Of a stretch of 64,000 nt of DNA, positions 10,122 to 19,896 are shown piece by piece. The position numbers and the translations under genes are program-made. Position 1 is the first letter of the stretch. The number at the start of each line of letters is the position of its first letter. The notes under the pieces were generated by a model. That model was not told the DNA's origin and searched no databases. It saw only the letters and a program-made list of their open reading frames with translations. This stretch comes from Carpediemonas membranifera (taxonomy: Eukaryota > Fornicata). The DNA is taken from NCBI GenBank assembly GCA_019828565.1, contig JAHDYR010000012.1, positions 1,426,001 to 1,490,000 on the forward strand. Direction: 5' to 3'.

Positions 10122-12050
10122 GTCTACTCTCTGCAAAAACTCGGCCTTTGTGCGAGCAAAGATGACAATATCATCTATGCAAACCAGGGCGGACGTGTAA
10201 AGGTCAGCGCCGAGGACCCCTTCGAGCACTCGTTGACAATGGATCGCGGCGTTGCGTAGGCCGAACGGCATGCGTTCATAGGTGTACTTGGATCCGCCTG
10301 CGACGAAAGCAGTCATCTCTTTGGCTCGGTCAGTCAAGGGTACTTGCAGGAAGGCCTGGGACAGGTCGAGGGCAGCGTAGTAGTGACTACCCTCAAGCCG
10401 ACCTATGAGGTCGTCTATTAGTGGTAAGGGATGCTCGTCTGGCTGGGTGAGCTCGTTCAGGGCTCTGAAGTCCAAGCACAGGCGGAACGTCTTGTCGCGC
10501 TTCGTCACCACCACAATGGGGTTGTTAAACGCGCTGTCAGAGGGAATAATGATGCCGTCGGACTCCATCTGGAGCGTCTGGCGCTCGATTTCTTGTTGGA
10601 CTCGCGTCGAGTAGCGGTAAGGCGGGGTGTTGACGACGCGATCCTCTGACAGTAGGATGTCGAAAGGTGGAACCTTGGCGGGTTCCGCGGTGATGGGTCC
10701 GAAAAGCTCGGGGAACCGGCGAACAATGGTGCGGATCTCCTCTGAAAGCTCGGGAATCTCGAAATCGGGGAAATCATCGGATTGTTCGGTCTCGAGTGCG
10801 TTGAGATCGAGCTCTACTTCCGAGTTAGTGTCATCGTCAAAATCGTCCTGATCTCCGACGTTGAAGGTAACGAATCCAGTCTCGGACAGGAATGGCATGC
10901 CGAGAATCATCGGTCGCTGTAAATTCCTCAGCACAACGAAAGTCGCGGTGGCCGTCACCGTGCTCCGTAATTTGTTCTGCGCTGAGATTGATAGGTGCAC
11001 CCGCTCATAGGATCTTAGCTCTTGGCCATGGGCCAGGGTGACCCTGACATTACAGGGTTCAGTAGGCGGGGGCGGCGTCAGGCTCTGGAGCCACTGACGA
11101 GATACGAAGTTGGCAGTCGCGCCGGTGTCCATTAGGGCGCAAGTCTTCTGATACACGTGATGCTCCCAGGCGGGGTGAACGGTCAATTCGGCGGCCGCCA
11201 CCTGACTCTCTCGCACTGGGGCTACGACTGCTGTAAGGAATTCAGAATAGGAACGGCTTTTACTGCCGCCCTTTTTCAGCTCTCGCTCTCTCTTGAAACA
11301 CTTGTCCTGGGTGTGACCCGACTTACCGCAGTAAGTGCACTTGGTCTTCTTGTGGTCGGAAGTGCTACGGGCCTCGGTACGAGGATTGAGATGGGGACCC
11401 TCGCGACTCACCTGCTCTAGGTGACGGGACTGCTCGATGGCGGCGGCGAACGTGACCATCAGGTCGTGTGGCTGAGCGAACGTCATGACGCGGTCCCGGA
11501 GGCGCTCCGGCTGGAGATTAGCCACGAAGGTCTTCACGAGCTGCTTAACCTTCGGGCGCACTGATGCACAGTTCTCCAGTTGCTGTTGGTAAGCGAAGAC
11601 GTATCGGAGGACTTTATCGTGGATGGAACCTTTCTGGGAGCAGTGGATGCGCTCAAAGCGGTCCATGGCCTCGCGGCGGTCCATCGGCTGATAGATGGCA
11701 TTGATGCGGCTGATGATCCGGCAGGTCTCGTGGTCTCCTTGCAGGCAGGGAAGTGGGGCCTCCTCAGGAGCCTCGTCATCGGAGGAGTTGTCAGACGAAG
11801 AAGAAGAAGTATCGTCCTCCTCGTCGTCTTCCTCGACAACAGCAAGGTCGAGGGCACCTTGGGCATCAACGGGGCGCGGAACGAGAAGAAGTCCGGGATC
11901 TCTGAGGCACATCAACTCCCACGTCGTACGGGAGATTAAATTGCGCACGGGAATGGTTCCACCGCGGGAACGGTAGGCGTAATAAGCCTCGCGGAAGGAC
12001 TGCCACTGAGAGGCGGTCATTCCATCAAGGTAAGGATTTAACGGCTGACA
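10122..12050 (-). pseudogene. gypsy E3 gag, protease and RT, truncated after the YxDD box
   Basis: The ORF begins with a gag-like region (about 270 residues; WQSFREAYYAYRSRGG, an acidic Ser/Asp run, then DRFERI and VRPKVKQLVKTFVANL), a single CCHC knuckle CTYCGKSGHTQDKC, protease ALMDTGATANFV and RT ending at CIDDIVIFARTKAEFLQRV. RNase H and integrase are missing here. The gag start is also cut: its first residues align with LSNFLAPWLN of the gag at 63376, but are replaced near 12045 by a fragment of another gene. This is a different gypsy family from E1/E2. Confidence 0.85.
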
Positions 12051-12343
12051 GATCAGTGTCACATTGCTGTTACTACTGCAACAATTGGTTCTGCCGAGAG
12101 CACACAGCCCAGACGGCCTTTGATACCGGAATTGACATGCTACGTCGCCCATCTCAGCGTGTTGCTGTATGTGTCACATGCTTCAATCGAATTCAGCTTG
12201 GTCAAAGACTGTTTAACGACAAGTTCGTGAGCACAGCTGCTTTGATATCTTGTCCCAATCCTGAAGCGTCCGAGCACACTGAGAATGATGAAGAAGGCAC
12301 TGGTATCGACACAGAGTCATCTGACAGTGATAAATATGATTAG
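12045..12343 (+). pseudogene. A-family C-terminal zinc-finger fragment (A0)
   Basis: The plus frame reads HCCYYCNNWFCREH ... RVAVCVTCFNRIQLGQ and then an acidic tail EASEHTENDEEG...SSDSDKYD. The Cys spacing matches the last finger of the A proteins at 17441 and 31725 (CRACLNWFCEEKH ... RFCDQC). The 5' part is missing, cut by the gypsy E3 junction. The tail is longer and more acidic than in the complete copies. Confidence 0.6.
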
Positions 12344-13010
12344 AGGCGCGCTCAAACCAACATTTAGAGAAGAGCCCGAGAGAGAGAAGCCGGGAGAAGA
12401 GCCGGGGGAGAGCCCGGGGGAGAGCAGCAACTCCCATAATTCTTTGGGATACTGTTCTTTTGGTGTTGATGTTGTTATTGATGTTGATTTCTCCGCTTTT
12501 CGCTGCTTTGCGTTGTAATTGCAATGTTTTCTAGTACATTCCGCGCATCAGATCATTGCTACAACCTGAACTCGCCATTTTGGCGTTGCAATGAAACGAT
12601 CCCCTAAAGTGCACACTAAATGAAATCAGAACAATTCGGGGCAAGTGGCGGCATTCATGCAGCTGAATATCTGCTTAGCTTGCCTTACTAGTCACCCTGA
12701 TATGGCTGATGTGACGGGGATGCACTGATGAGTCTGCACATTGACATAAATTCATTTTTGATCGATGAGCCAACTACTCAGAGGACACAGCCTGCAACAA
12801 CCCTCAAAACCCTCTAATCTATCAGCTATTCGTATTTAAAAGTGAGGGACTCGACCTGAATGGTCTCCTTTGTGTTGCAGTTGCAACGCCACAAGATGAA
12901 GTAGTGGAACTCTTCTTCATTGACCCCCCCCCCTCAATGAGGGCCTTGTACCACACCATAAACTCACAGGGATAGCACACCATGACTGACAAAACCCATC
13001 TATCGCCGAT
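12344..13010. other. spacer with short purine-rich repeat
   Basis: No gene seen. At 12366-12427 lies a short run of units such as GAGAAGAGCCGGGG and GAGAGCCCGGGG, the same kind of sequence as the large array at 51936-53005. The rest is AT-rich; a C run lies at 12925-12933. Confidence 0.4.
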
Positions 13011-13406
13011 TCAAACATCGAAATCGAAGTTTTCAGTCGCGAACTCCTCTCTCGTTCTCGCTTTGCAACTGAGAGCGATCTTACACCAACGCAGATACGT
13101 CAGGTGCTGACTCATGATGCTCGATGCTTCATCCACAGTTGTGGAAGGGAGATCTCTCGTCATCTTTGCCGGAACAGAGCAGTGGACAACACCTGTGCCG
13201 TAGTTCTCGGCAAGAGACTTAGTTCTCTCCGTGTAGATGGTCTCAGCACCCTTGGTTGTAAGCCAAAAGGTTACAAACGCCTCAACACACGAAGCCTCCA
13301 ACTTTGAAATGCTTGCGCTGGGGTTCTCGATGTTTCCACGTCTTATCATTGTGTACAATGAAGAAAGGTGCCTAAAAGCAACCCATTGTTGGTTTTCGCT
13401 GGACAT
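13011..13406 (-). CDS. unknown 131-residue protein (L), divergent from SET gene C0
   Basis: Starts MSSENQQWVAFRHLSSLYTM and ends ENFDFDV. Mostly helical by eye, with four Cys but no clear finger. It occupies the place of gene B relative to the SET gene, and is divergent with a 41-bp spacer, but I see no similarity to B. It may be a genuine small gene or a remnant. Confidence 0.4.
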   Translation of the reverse strand: MSSENQQWVAFRHLSSLYTMIRRGNIENPSASISKLEASCVEAFVTFWLTTKGAETIYTERTKSLAENYGTGVVHCSVPAKMTRDLPSTTVDEASSIMSQHLTYLRWCKIALSCKARTREEFATENFDFDV

Positions 13407-13447
13407 TCTCGGAAGTGCATGTTAAGGTTGAAACGTTAAGGGTCGAA

Positions 13448-14092
13448 ATGAAGACAATCGCAATCCCTGCGATCAATGATGGTGACAAAAACACCCCCAA
13501 AAGCTTATCTCTTGCCGACTACGAGACGTTTATGGACCTATCGAAGCTATCTGATGAGCAGAAGAAGAAGTTCCTTTCCCTGAAGACTAAAACGCCTGAT
13601 TCCACCTATTCAGGTGAGGAATTCGACACTGCAGGCACTCACAAGGACAGGAAGCTTCACATCACACAGCAGGATAGCCTGATGGGACTGAGCGTTGGTC
13701 AAGGCATGTTCAGCAGCCAGGCCGTCCAAGTCGGCGAAGTTATCGGCATTTACTGCGGTCATGTCATCACTACGTCTGATTCTCATGGTGACTTTGACTT
13801 CCTCATCGACAAGACGGACTTTTGCGTGAGTGCTGACCCGAACACCATTGGAGTCCACCGAATCAACGACAATCCGGTGCTGACGAATGTGCAGTGCAAC
13901 ATCAGCTATGTTCGCGTGTTGGTCGAATCAGATGAGCCCACGCTCCTTCCTCTTCTCTTCTTCGTGTGTGTTCGCACGATACGCCCGTACGAGTTCCTAT
14001 CGGTTCAGTATGCCGATAGCTACTGGGCCAGGGGTGAATCAGAGCGTCTTCCACTCTTTGTTGTTATTCAAGACGCTTGTCGAGAATGCTAG
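13448..14092 (+). CDS. SET-domain protein C0, possibly 3' truncated
   Basis: About 214 residues starting at MKTIAIPAIN. SET motifs: GMFSSQAVQVGEVIGIYCGHVI (first strand block), DFLIDKTDFCVSADPNTIGVHRIND, corresponding to the VDA..GxGxHLINHS block of the paralogues with HRIND in place of HLINHS, and PYEFLSVQYADSYW (the final substrate-channel block with Tyr). SET enzymes methylate lysine using S-adenosylmethionine. The Asn-His pair of the NHS motif, which contacts the cofactor, is altered (IND), so activity is doubtful. No intron is needed, unlike copies C and C'. The end merges with a gypsy fragment near 14092. Confidence 0.65.
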   Translation: MKTIAIPAINDGDKNTPKSLSLADYETFMDLSKLSDEQKKKFLSLKTKTPDSTYSGEEFDTAGTHKDRKLHITQQDSLMGLSVGQGMFSSQAVQVGEVIGIYCGHVITTSDSHGDFDFLIDKTDFCVSADPNTIGVHRINDNPVLTNVQCNISYVRVLVESDEPTLLPLLFFVCVRTIRPYEFLSVQYADSYWARGESERLPLFVVIQDACREC

Positions 14093-14094
14093 GC

Positions 14095-14475
14095 TCACGA
14101 ACATTGCTGACGCCCGGTTCCATGCCCGGCATCCAACTGGAGTCCATAGTGGATAGCCACATGCTTAACGCCCACGCTTCGAGAGTCCGCCCCTTCAGAG
14201 GCACTCACGACAAAGACACCATCCAGAAGATAGCCGCGCTGGACCTCTCCGAGTACATCGTCGAGAAGGTCGTCAAGCACAAGGTCGAGGACGACATCTT
14301 ACTCTTCCGCCTCCGCTGGCTCGGCTACGATACCGACTCCGACACCTGGCAGCCATACGACGAAGACGTCATCGGCAACGAACGAGTCGAGGAGTACATA
14401 GACGCCCACGATCTTCGCCCTCAAGTTGGGGGAGGATGTGGCGTCCGTGTGACCGCCACCGAATCTCGGATATAA
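14095..14475 (+). pseudogene. gypsy integrase tail with chromodomain
   Basis: LNAHASRVRPF is the typical end of a gypsy integrase, followed by the chromodomain SEYIVEKVVKHK...LFRLRWLGYDTDSDTWQPYDED with its aromatic residues and the usual ending HDLRPQVGGGC. Everything upstream of about 14095 is missing. Another gypsy family than E1/E2. Confidence 0.75.
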
Positions 14476-15347
14476 TCTTTAGATTCGACCGCAGTTTATG
14501 TAAACACACGGCAACCTGGACCAGCCTGTTGATCGGTACGCCTGACCTCAGCATAGTATCGGCGAGAAGCGCATGGGCTGGACTAAGAATCGCAGCTGGC
14601 CTAGACATTGGCCATACCTTCCCAGACGGCAAGTGCCCCCTCTGTGACAGAACTGTCGGCGAGACGCAACAAAACCTGTTGGACCACCTCAGATCATGCA
14701 ACAAAGGCCCGGGGAACAGGAAGACGTTCGTGCACAACAAGGTCCTCGACTCCACAACGGCCCTGCTCCGCCCAGGACTGATCATACCGTCCGACAAGGA
14801 GGTACGGCTCCCGGATTCCCTCCTCACACAATCAGGGAAAGAGCTAGTTGAACGACGACGAGCATTCGAGGAAAGTGTCCAAACCGGCCGCACGGGAACA
14901 ATGGCCCTGCAGAGAACAACAAACGACAACACCGAACCTGCAGTGCACTTTAACGCCCCGGCGCCCAAGAAGCTCACCCGGAGAACAGCGGACCTATTCG
15001 TCCTGGACCCGAAAGGCGGATACCCACTGGTGATCGATGTCACGGTCGGTAACACCATGCCGGTGGACAGGGAAGTCAAGTTCAAGGAGGAACAGTACAA
15101 GCACTATCGCGTCAAACCAACTGTGATCAATCCGCGGCCGGATGGCTCCAACATCCCAATGTGCGCGTCCAAAGCTGCCGCATTCCTAGTTTCTGCTGGA
15201 GCGAGAACCAAGATCCCACCCAGAACCGTCGCTCTTACCATCGCCGACGCCCTCATGTCCGCTACCCTTCTGGTGTACGACAGGTGGGCCGTCAGACTGA
15301 ACCTGTTCAGTCCTCTGGAGTTCATCCCAGGGGGGTCGACAGCCTAA
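14436..15347 (+). CDS. restriction-endonuclease-like protein H0 (R2-type REL-ENDO)
   Basis: Open frame of 303 codons; the true start is uncertain because the 5' end overlaps the chromodomain fragment. A CCHC knuckle CPLCDRTVGETQQNLLDHLRSC is followed by HNKVLDS, then the PD-(D/E)XK core ADLFVLDPKGGYPLVIDVTVG and a downstream K-rich helix (KFKEEQYKHYRV). The order CCHC, (R)HN, D...DVTV is that of the C-terminal endonuclease of R2/CRE-type LINEs. The same domain occurs as gene H at 28242. No RT precedes it, so it is either a stand-alone nuclease or a LINE 3' remnant. Confidence 0.6.
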   Translation: MWRPCDRHRISDIIFRFDRSLCKHTATWTSLLIGTPDLSIVSARSAWAGLRIAAGLDIGHTFPDGKCPLCDRTVGETQQNLLDHLRSCNKGPGNRKTFVHNKVLDSTTALLRPGLIIPSDKEVRLPDSLLTQSGKELVERRRAFEESVQTGRTGTMALQRTTNDNTEPAVHFNAPAPKKLTRRTADLFVLDPKGGYPLVIDVTVGNTMPVDREVKFKEEQYKHYRVKPTVINPRPDGSNIPMCASKAAAFLVSAGARTKIPPRTVALTIADALMSATLLVYDRWAVRLNLFSPLEFIPGGSTA

Positions 15348-15808
15348 GTCACCTTTACATGAATCCTCCACATAAACCCTGTAAACCTGAACATCCAAAT
15401 CTTTCATCATACCCCATGGGAACACCACAAATAACGTTATTTAGTGACCAACACGCCCAGATACCTGCCTTAAGCATCCCTGACGAAGCTAGGAGCTCCC
15501 CGACAGATGAGGTTGAAAGAAGGACGGCGACGTGAAGTACATACCAAGAGAAACACGAAGATCATCACAATGAGCAGTTTTAGGCGCTCATTTGATCTAA
15601 TCAATATTTAAACGGTGTTCTCGCGAACGGAGACAACAAAGGCAAAGCTGGCGAAGAGTGATTTAAAATTCGACACAAGGGTGTCGAATTTGACCGGGCG
15701 AGACCAAATCACAGGAGCGAATCAACCCCGGGGAATTACATATTACATATGTAACACGTAAACACCCCGGGCAACAGCTCGATACCCCTCGCTTATAACA
15801 CTACTCGC
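15348..15808. other. spacer with LTR-like or promoter-like sequence
   Basis: No gene. The minus strand of about 15534-15600 resembles the plus strand at 42888-42960 in gypsy E2 (shared: TGAGCG, CTAAAACTG, TTGTGATGATC, TACGTCGCCG-type ends). A perfect 10-bp stem with 4-base loop lies at 15667-15690 (AATTCGACAC / GTGTCGAATT), similar to the LTR hairpins. This may be the 3' end of the gypsy whose integrase starts at 16990. Confidence 0.4.
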
Positions 15809-16990
15809 TTAGAGCTGGAGACCGGGATGGTCCGCCAGGTAGGCGTCGAGCGCGGCGAGGTCGCGGACCTCGGCATACGGGAGCCATTCATCAAAGTCGG
15901 CGGAATACCCTGCCCAGCGGACGAGGAACCGGTGTTGGCGGCGGCGGCGGCCGAGACGGTGGTCGACAATGGCCTCAACGGTGTACTCCTGGGGGTCGCG
16001 TGCGGCGATGTCGCGGAGGTCGGCGTTGGAGTATTGGCCGTTAAAGGGGAAGACCCTGGACAGATGGAATGTCTCCAGCTTGTCCGTGCGGAGGTTGAGG
16101 AGGGAGACGAAGGTTTGGTCGGCGTGGACTTCTTGGACCGTGTAAGGGCCCATGTAGAGCGACGAGAGTTTGGAAGGACGCAGGTGATCCGGGCGGGTCA
16201 CAACAACTGCGTCACCGGCGTTAGGCAGGTAAGTGGGATCGACATCGTCATGTGCCTGTGCCCTGGCGTCGGGCATAGCCTGGATAAGGCGTCGCTGGTC
16301 TTCCAGGAGCTCCTTCATGTAGGTATGGAGCTCCCCCACCCCCTCTTGGGGAGGAGAGAGTAGGACACGGTTGGTATCGGCGCGGCTGCCGAACATGATT
16401 TCAGCCGGGACGAACCCGTCCGCGCCATGATGCGAGCTGTTGAGAATGTGCTGGACCAGTGGCAGCGCTCTGTACCAAAGGCGACGGTCTCGGAGTTCGG
16501 CGACGGCGGCACGGAGGTGGCGGTTAACTTCTCCGTTGGCTCGCTCGATAATGCCGTTAAACTGGTGGTGGTACGGCAGGACGAAGTCGTTGTCCACGTG
16601 CAGGGCCTCAGTGAGTTGCTTGGTGAGCTTGGCCGTGAAGTGTGATCCCTGGTCAGAGCGGAGGTGGACTGGGCAACCGTACCGTCCGGCCAGGGCGATG
16701 ATGCTGTCTGCGGCAGACTCGGCGGTGCAGTTTGGTGTGGCGTATAGCTCGACGAAGCGGCTGAAGCAATCGATCATGACGAGCACGTACCGAGCACCGT
16801 GGTCTCCCTCGGGCAAGGGCCCGAGGAAATCGATGGCCCAGGTATGCATCGGGTGAGGCGCGATGGTGACCTGCGGCTTAAAGGCGTATCCTCTCTTATG
16901 AGTGTCGCGAGTGGTCTGCATACTGTTAGAATGGCCAGTTAATCCGGGGATATACGGAGGATAAACACCCTTTTGCACAAGAAACTGCAA
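15809..16990 (-). pseudogene. gypsy integrase with chromodomain, 5'-truncated element
   Basis: 393 open codons: AIDFLGPLPEGDHGARYVLVMID (first Asp), LRSDQGSHFTAKL (second Asp), HQFNGIIERANGEVNRHL (Glu), an SH3-like C-terminal part (LYMGPYTVQEV, HLSRVFPFNG) and a chromodomain HRFLVRWAGYSADFDEWLPYAEV. The HHCC zinc region is not recognisable and there is no RT or RNase H upstream. The catalytic triad is intact. Possibly the missing 3' half of the E3 family. Confidence 0.8.
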
Positions 16991-17030
16991 GAAAAAATGA
17001 GATTCACCCGTATCTTTTTCACTATTTCAC

Positions 17031-17056
17031 ACGTTTCACCAACGTTGGTGAAACGT
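17031..17056. promoter_or_regulatory. 26-nt perfect palindrome
   Basis: Arms ACGTTTCACCAAC and GTTGGTGAAACGT with no loop. TTTCACCA/TGGTGAAA is the same half-site as in the hairpins at 28148-28175 and 29177-29221. Confidence 0.6.
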
Positions 17057-17190
17057 AGAGAAACGTGCGGAAGGTACGGGTAAGTCTCATTTTTGCTTGC
17101 ATACGACGTGCTAGGGGCATTCTTGTGATTCGTAGGTTGGTGCTGATGTTGCATAACCATTCATTGCTTATTCAAAGTGATAATAACGTG

Positions 17191-17406
17191 TTAGTGGTCT
17201 TTAAGTTGCTGTATTACATCTATAAACATATCTCCTATCTCTTCCAGAACGTGTTGTGTGTCATTCAGCCTCTCATTCACCAAACCCTCGCAATTCAGCC
17301 CAGTGATGTGATTTCGTATTTCTCGAACAGAATCTTGTATCTTGCCGACTTCATGGAGGCAACTGGTCATATGATTAAGCCTTTCGTTCGTGGATAACCG
17401 GAACAT
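17191..17406 (-). CDS. small helical protein J
   Basis: 71 residues from MFRLSTNERLNHMTS, predicted mostly alpha-helical with heptad-like VREIRNHI and VLEEIGDMFIDVIQQL. It aligns with J' at 31473-31688 (HEVGKIQDSVREIR versus YEVCKIEESLKKIR), which has the same place and strand relative to gene A', so conservation supports a real gene. It is divergent from A, with ATGs 34 bp apart. Function unknown; perhaps a partner of A. Confidence 0.55.
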   Translation of the reverse strand: MFRLSTNERLNHMTSCLHEVGKIQDSVREIRNHITGLNCEGLVNERLNDTQHVLEEIGDMFIDVIQQLKDH

Positions 17407-17440
17407 TGTCGTCAACACCTGCGCAGTTTAAGATGAGAAT
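17407..17440. promoter_or_regulatory. bidirectional J/A promoter
   Basis: 34 bp between divergent ATGs. It contains CGCAGTTTAAGATGAGAAT; the J'/A' spacer has CGCAGTTTATGTCAGAAT in the same position. Confidence 0.55.
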
Positions 17441-18661
17441 ATGACGACCAGTGAAACTGCGAAGAAAGCTGAGATTTCGCAGGGCACGTCTTGCGGATCG
17501 GATAAGAGAACAGAGTACCGCCGGCTGTTCGTGACTAGCTTCCTGGAATGCTTTTTCGACGTCGCGGACATCCCAACTATCGGTCTGACGACCTCTGACG
17601 TTCATCGCGCTCTCCTTGGCATGCAGGATGTGATATCGGGCCTCTGCAACGGCTTTCGCAAGATTGCTATTGCAAACTCCGTCAGGCGCACGACTACTGA
17701 GCCCATTCAGGCATTTGTGGCAAGTAGAAAGGGTGGCACAGAGCTCATTGGCACAAAGATACCCTACCTGGTTGTCAGAGACAGAGCAAATGCAGCTGAA
17801 CACTTGCAGGAGTTTAGAAACAGGATGTCTGTGCTGTTTCGGGGACTTGGACTCCACGATGTCTCCAGTCTGATCACTTGCACCGGCATTCAATGGCCTC
17901 CAGCCGTTGTAATCAGGATCAAGCATCGCAAGCTCCAGCCTGAGCCACGTACCCCAGCAGAAACACCCGCAGAGACACCCACAAAGACTCCAGTGAGAAC
18001 ATTGGTACCAAAGCTCAGAAAAAGAGCTGACTTGGCTACCATCAAGCCTGATTCCCCCGTCAAGAAGCTTAATTTTGATGCGCAGATGCATGAGCCTGCT
18101 CAGAAGCGATCGAGGCTCGAAGAGGCTGACTTGAAGGAGGTTGCCGCGATGGTGACGGCTTCACTCTCCACAACTGTCACTGATCTCCTCAAGCAGTCAC
18201 CCAAGGCCGTTGAAATGAACGATAAGGTCCCCGCCCTCAAGCAAGCGACGTTTCTGAAGCTATATCAGCGTAAGTTACTGTTCGCATGCGCTGTTTGTGC
18301 CTCACCTGAATGGTACTTCAACCCAAACATGAAAAGAAACGAGTATGAAACGTGCTATCTCTGCCATCAGTTCATGCATCTTCAGTGTGTCAGAGAGAAG
18401 AGGATTGATGGTGAGAACAGAAAGGTTTGCGCAGCTTGCAGTCTGGCAGGAAGGTCTAACAGATGTCACGCGTGTATCAAGGACGGAGACAAGTCGACAA
18501 AGGACACTGGCGTCTGCCGGGCGTGCCTAAACTGGTTCTGCGAAGAGAAACACTTCAGCTATGCTGAGTTCCATCTCGACGGCCAGGACTATCGTGTCAG
18601 GTTCTGCGACCAGTGTATGACTGTCTACCAGAAGGTGGCGGATATGAAGCCAATTGAGTAA
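17441..18661 (+). CDS. Cys-rich tandem zinc-finger protein A
   Basis: 406 residues. An N-terminal helical domain (about 25-165, YRRLFVTSFLECFFDVADIP...GIQWPPAVV) is conserved with A'. A Pro/Thr-rich and basic linker follows, then a C-terminal Cys/His block (about 285-400): CAVC, CYLCHQFMHLQC, CAAC, CHAC, CRACLNWFCEEKH and CDQC. The C4HC3-like spacing resembles PHD or ADD fingers, which read histone tails; this is an inference from spacing. It is divergent from J and convergent with B (stops 23 bp apart). A fragment at 12045 and another at 59175 belong to the same family. A nuclear, chromatin-reading role is plausible but unproven. Confidence 0.75.
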   Translation: MTTSETAKKAEISQGTSCGSDKRTEYRRLFVTSFLECFFDVADIPTIGLTTSDVHRALLGMQDVISGLCNGFRKIAIANSVRRTTTEPIQAFVASRKGGTELIGTKIPYLVVRDRANAAEHLQEFRNRMSVLFRGLGLHDVSSLITCTGIQWPPAVVIRIKHRKLQPEPRTPAETPAETPTKTPVRTLVPKLRKRADLATIKPDSPVKKLNFDAQMHEPAQKRSRLEEADLKEVAAMVTASLSTTVTDLLKQSPKAVEMNDKVPALKQATFLKLYQRKLLFACAVCASPEWYFNPNMKRNEYETCYLCHQFMHLQCVREKRIDGENRKVCAACSLAGRSNRCHACIKDGDKSTKDTGVCRACLNWFCEEKHFSYAEFHLDGQDYRVRFCDQCMTVYQKVADMKPIE

Positions 18662-18684
18662 GTTAAATAGGGAGATTTTGAACT

Positions 18685-19710
18685 TTAAGTGTCTTCCAGT
18701 GCCGCTCTGTGCGCAACTGTCATCTCAGTAATGTAGCGCGAGGCCATAACATCCGCCGGAGATCTCTGCAGTGGTCTATATGCAAGTACCTCAGAAACAA
18801 GGTCGACCATCTCGGGAAGAGGGATTGGCGTGCGGAACTGAGTGGCTGTGAGGATCTCAATCGCGCCCGGGGTTATGGACATTGATCCATTCGCGATAAC
18901 CCGTCTCCCTGCTGTGCCAGGTGCGAGCCCATAGCCGGAGAAGTAACGCGAGACGAAGTGGAGCGGGTTGTCCATGCATGTAGTGCGGTAGAGCCAAAAG
19001 CAGTCCTGCAGGACGAGTTCGTTGGCAAGCATTTTCTCCGGAGTGAGAATGATGCACGTATGCTCGTATGCCTGGGTCGAAATGGACTGCTTAAGCAGAG
19101 AGAACTCGCTATTGTCCGCTCCGGTACAGGTGGCGAAGTAGATGAGCCGAACCCGGCTGGTGGTGACGAGGGATGGCTCACGGAAAGCGAAGAGGATCAT
19201 CTGTACGATATCGTGAAGGTACAGGAACTCGTTAGCGCTCGCATTAACGATCATTCTCGACGTTGTGGTCTCGCTGTGGCCAGAAACAACCCAGAATGTC
19301 TCGAAATTGGCGAATTCTGCAGCCAACTGTTGCAGTATGGAGCCGAGGTGGGTCGTCGAGACGAAACTGACGGCAACCGTGGTGAGCCACTCGTCGCTGA
19401 CGAGATCGAGGATGGCCTTCATGCGCTTGTGGTACCCCTCGGAGCCAGCAAGCCCGGTGACAGTGAAGACCGGGTTCGCACAAGTAGGTGCTTCGAAGCC
19501 ATGGACTGGCTCGAGCAGGATAACGATGCGGCGGTTCACAAGCTTGCTCAGGGTGAAGGGGCAGTCATGCGTGTACCTGATTCCGTCATATTCCTTCAGG
19601 CCCTGGTTGCGAAGGTCAGAACGCGGCCTAGTGATTCCACAGACGCATTCATACGTGAGAGGATGGTCGCTGATGCGTCTGGTACCGAATTTGCCAAATT
19701 TCCTCTCCAT
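18685..19710 (-). CDS. protein B, possible caspase/CHAT-like (clan CD) fold
   Basis: 341 residues. The start at MERKFGKFG was chosen because upstream codons are a hairpin with an A/T tract and the paralogue B' starts at the equivalent place. After a CVCG segment comes NRRIVILLEP, a strand FWVVSGHSET with candidate catalytic His (about residue 145) and a strand RLIYFATCTG with candidate Cys (about 195). The strand-His, helix, strand-Cys order and spacing are those of clan CD proteases (caspase, metacaspase, CHAT). The usual HG is GHS/T E here. Both residues are conserved in B'. Low certainty on function; good certainty that it is a gene. Confidence 0.65.
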   Translation of the reverse strand: MERKFGKFGTRRISDHPLTYECVCGITRPRSDLRNQGLKEYDGIRYTHDCPFTLSKLVNRRIVILLEPVHGFEAPTCANPVFTVTGLAGSEGYHKRMKAILDLVSDEWLTTVAVSFVSTTHLGSILQQLAAEFANFETFWVVSGHSETTTSRMIVNASANEFLYLHDIVQMILFAFREPSLVTTSRVRLIYFATCTGADNSEFSLLKQSISTQAYEHTCIILTPEKMLANELVLQDCFWLYRTTCMDNPLHFVSRYFSGYGLAPGTAGRRVIANGSMSITPGAIEILTATQFRTPIPLPEMVDLVSEVLAYRPLQRSPADVMASRYITEMTVAHRAALEDT

Positions 19711-19714
19711 TTGG

Positions 19715-19749
19715 CAACTACCACTTTTTTTTTCCAACACTGGTAGTTG
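19715..19749 (-). promoter_or_regulatory. B leader hairpin, stem type AACTACCA
   Basis: A 9-bp perfect stem CAACTACCA / TGGTAGTTG enclosing a homopolymer of 10 T/A. It lies 4 bp upstream of the B start codon. The F leader in the same cassette copy has the same stem and loop. Confidence 0.65.
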
Positions 19750-19896
19750 GCCGAACCAGCTATAGGGAAGGATATGGACCACAATAAGCAAGCATTCTGG
19801 TGTTACAGATAAGATATTGTATGTGTGTCCTTTACGGTGTGAGACGGCCCCATCAATCCCGAGAAATACCGCGTGTCCGTTTGCAAAAAAAATCAG

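Noticed and set aside
19711-19791. Longer N-terminus for B starting at 19791
   Set aside because: It would translate the leader hairpin and homopolymer and is not conserved in B'.
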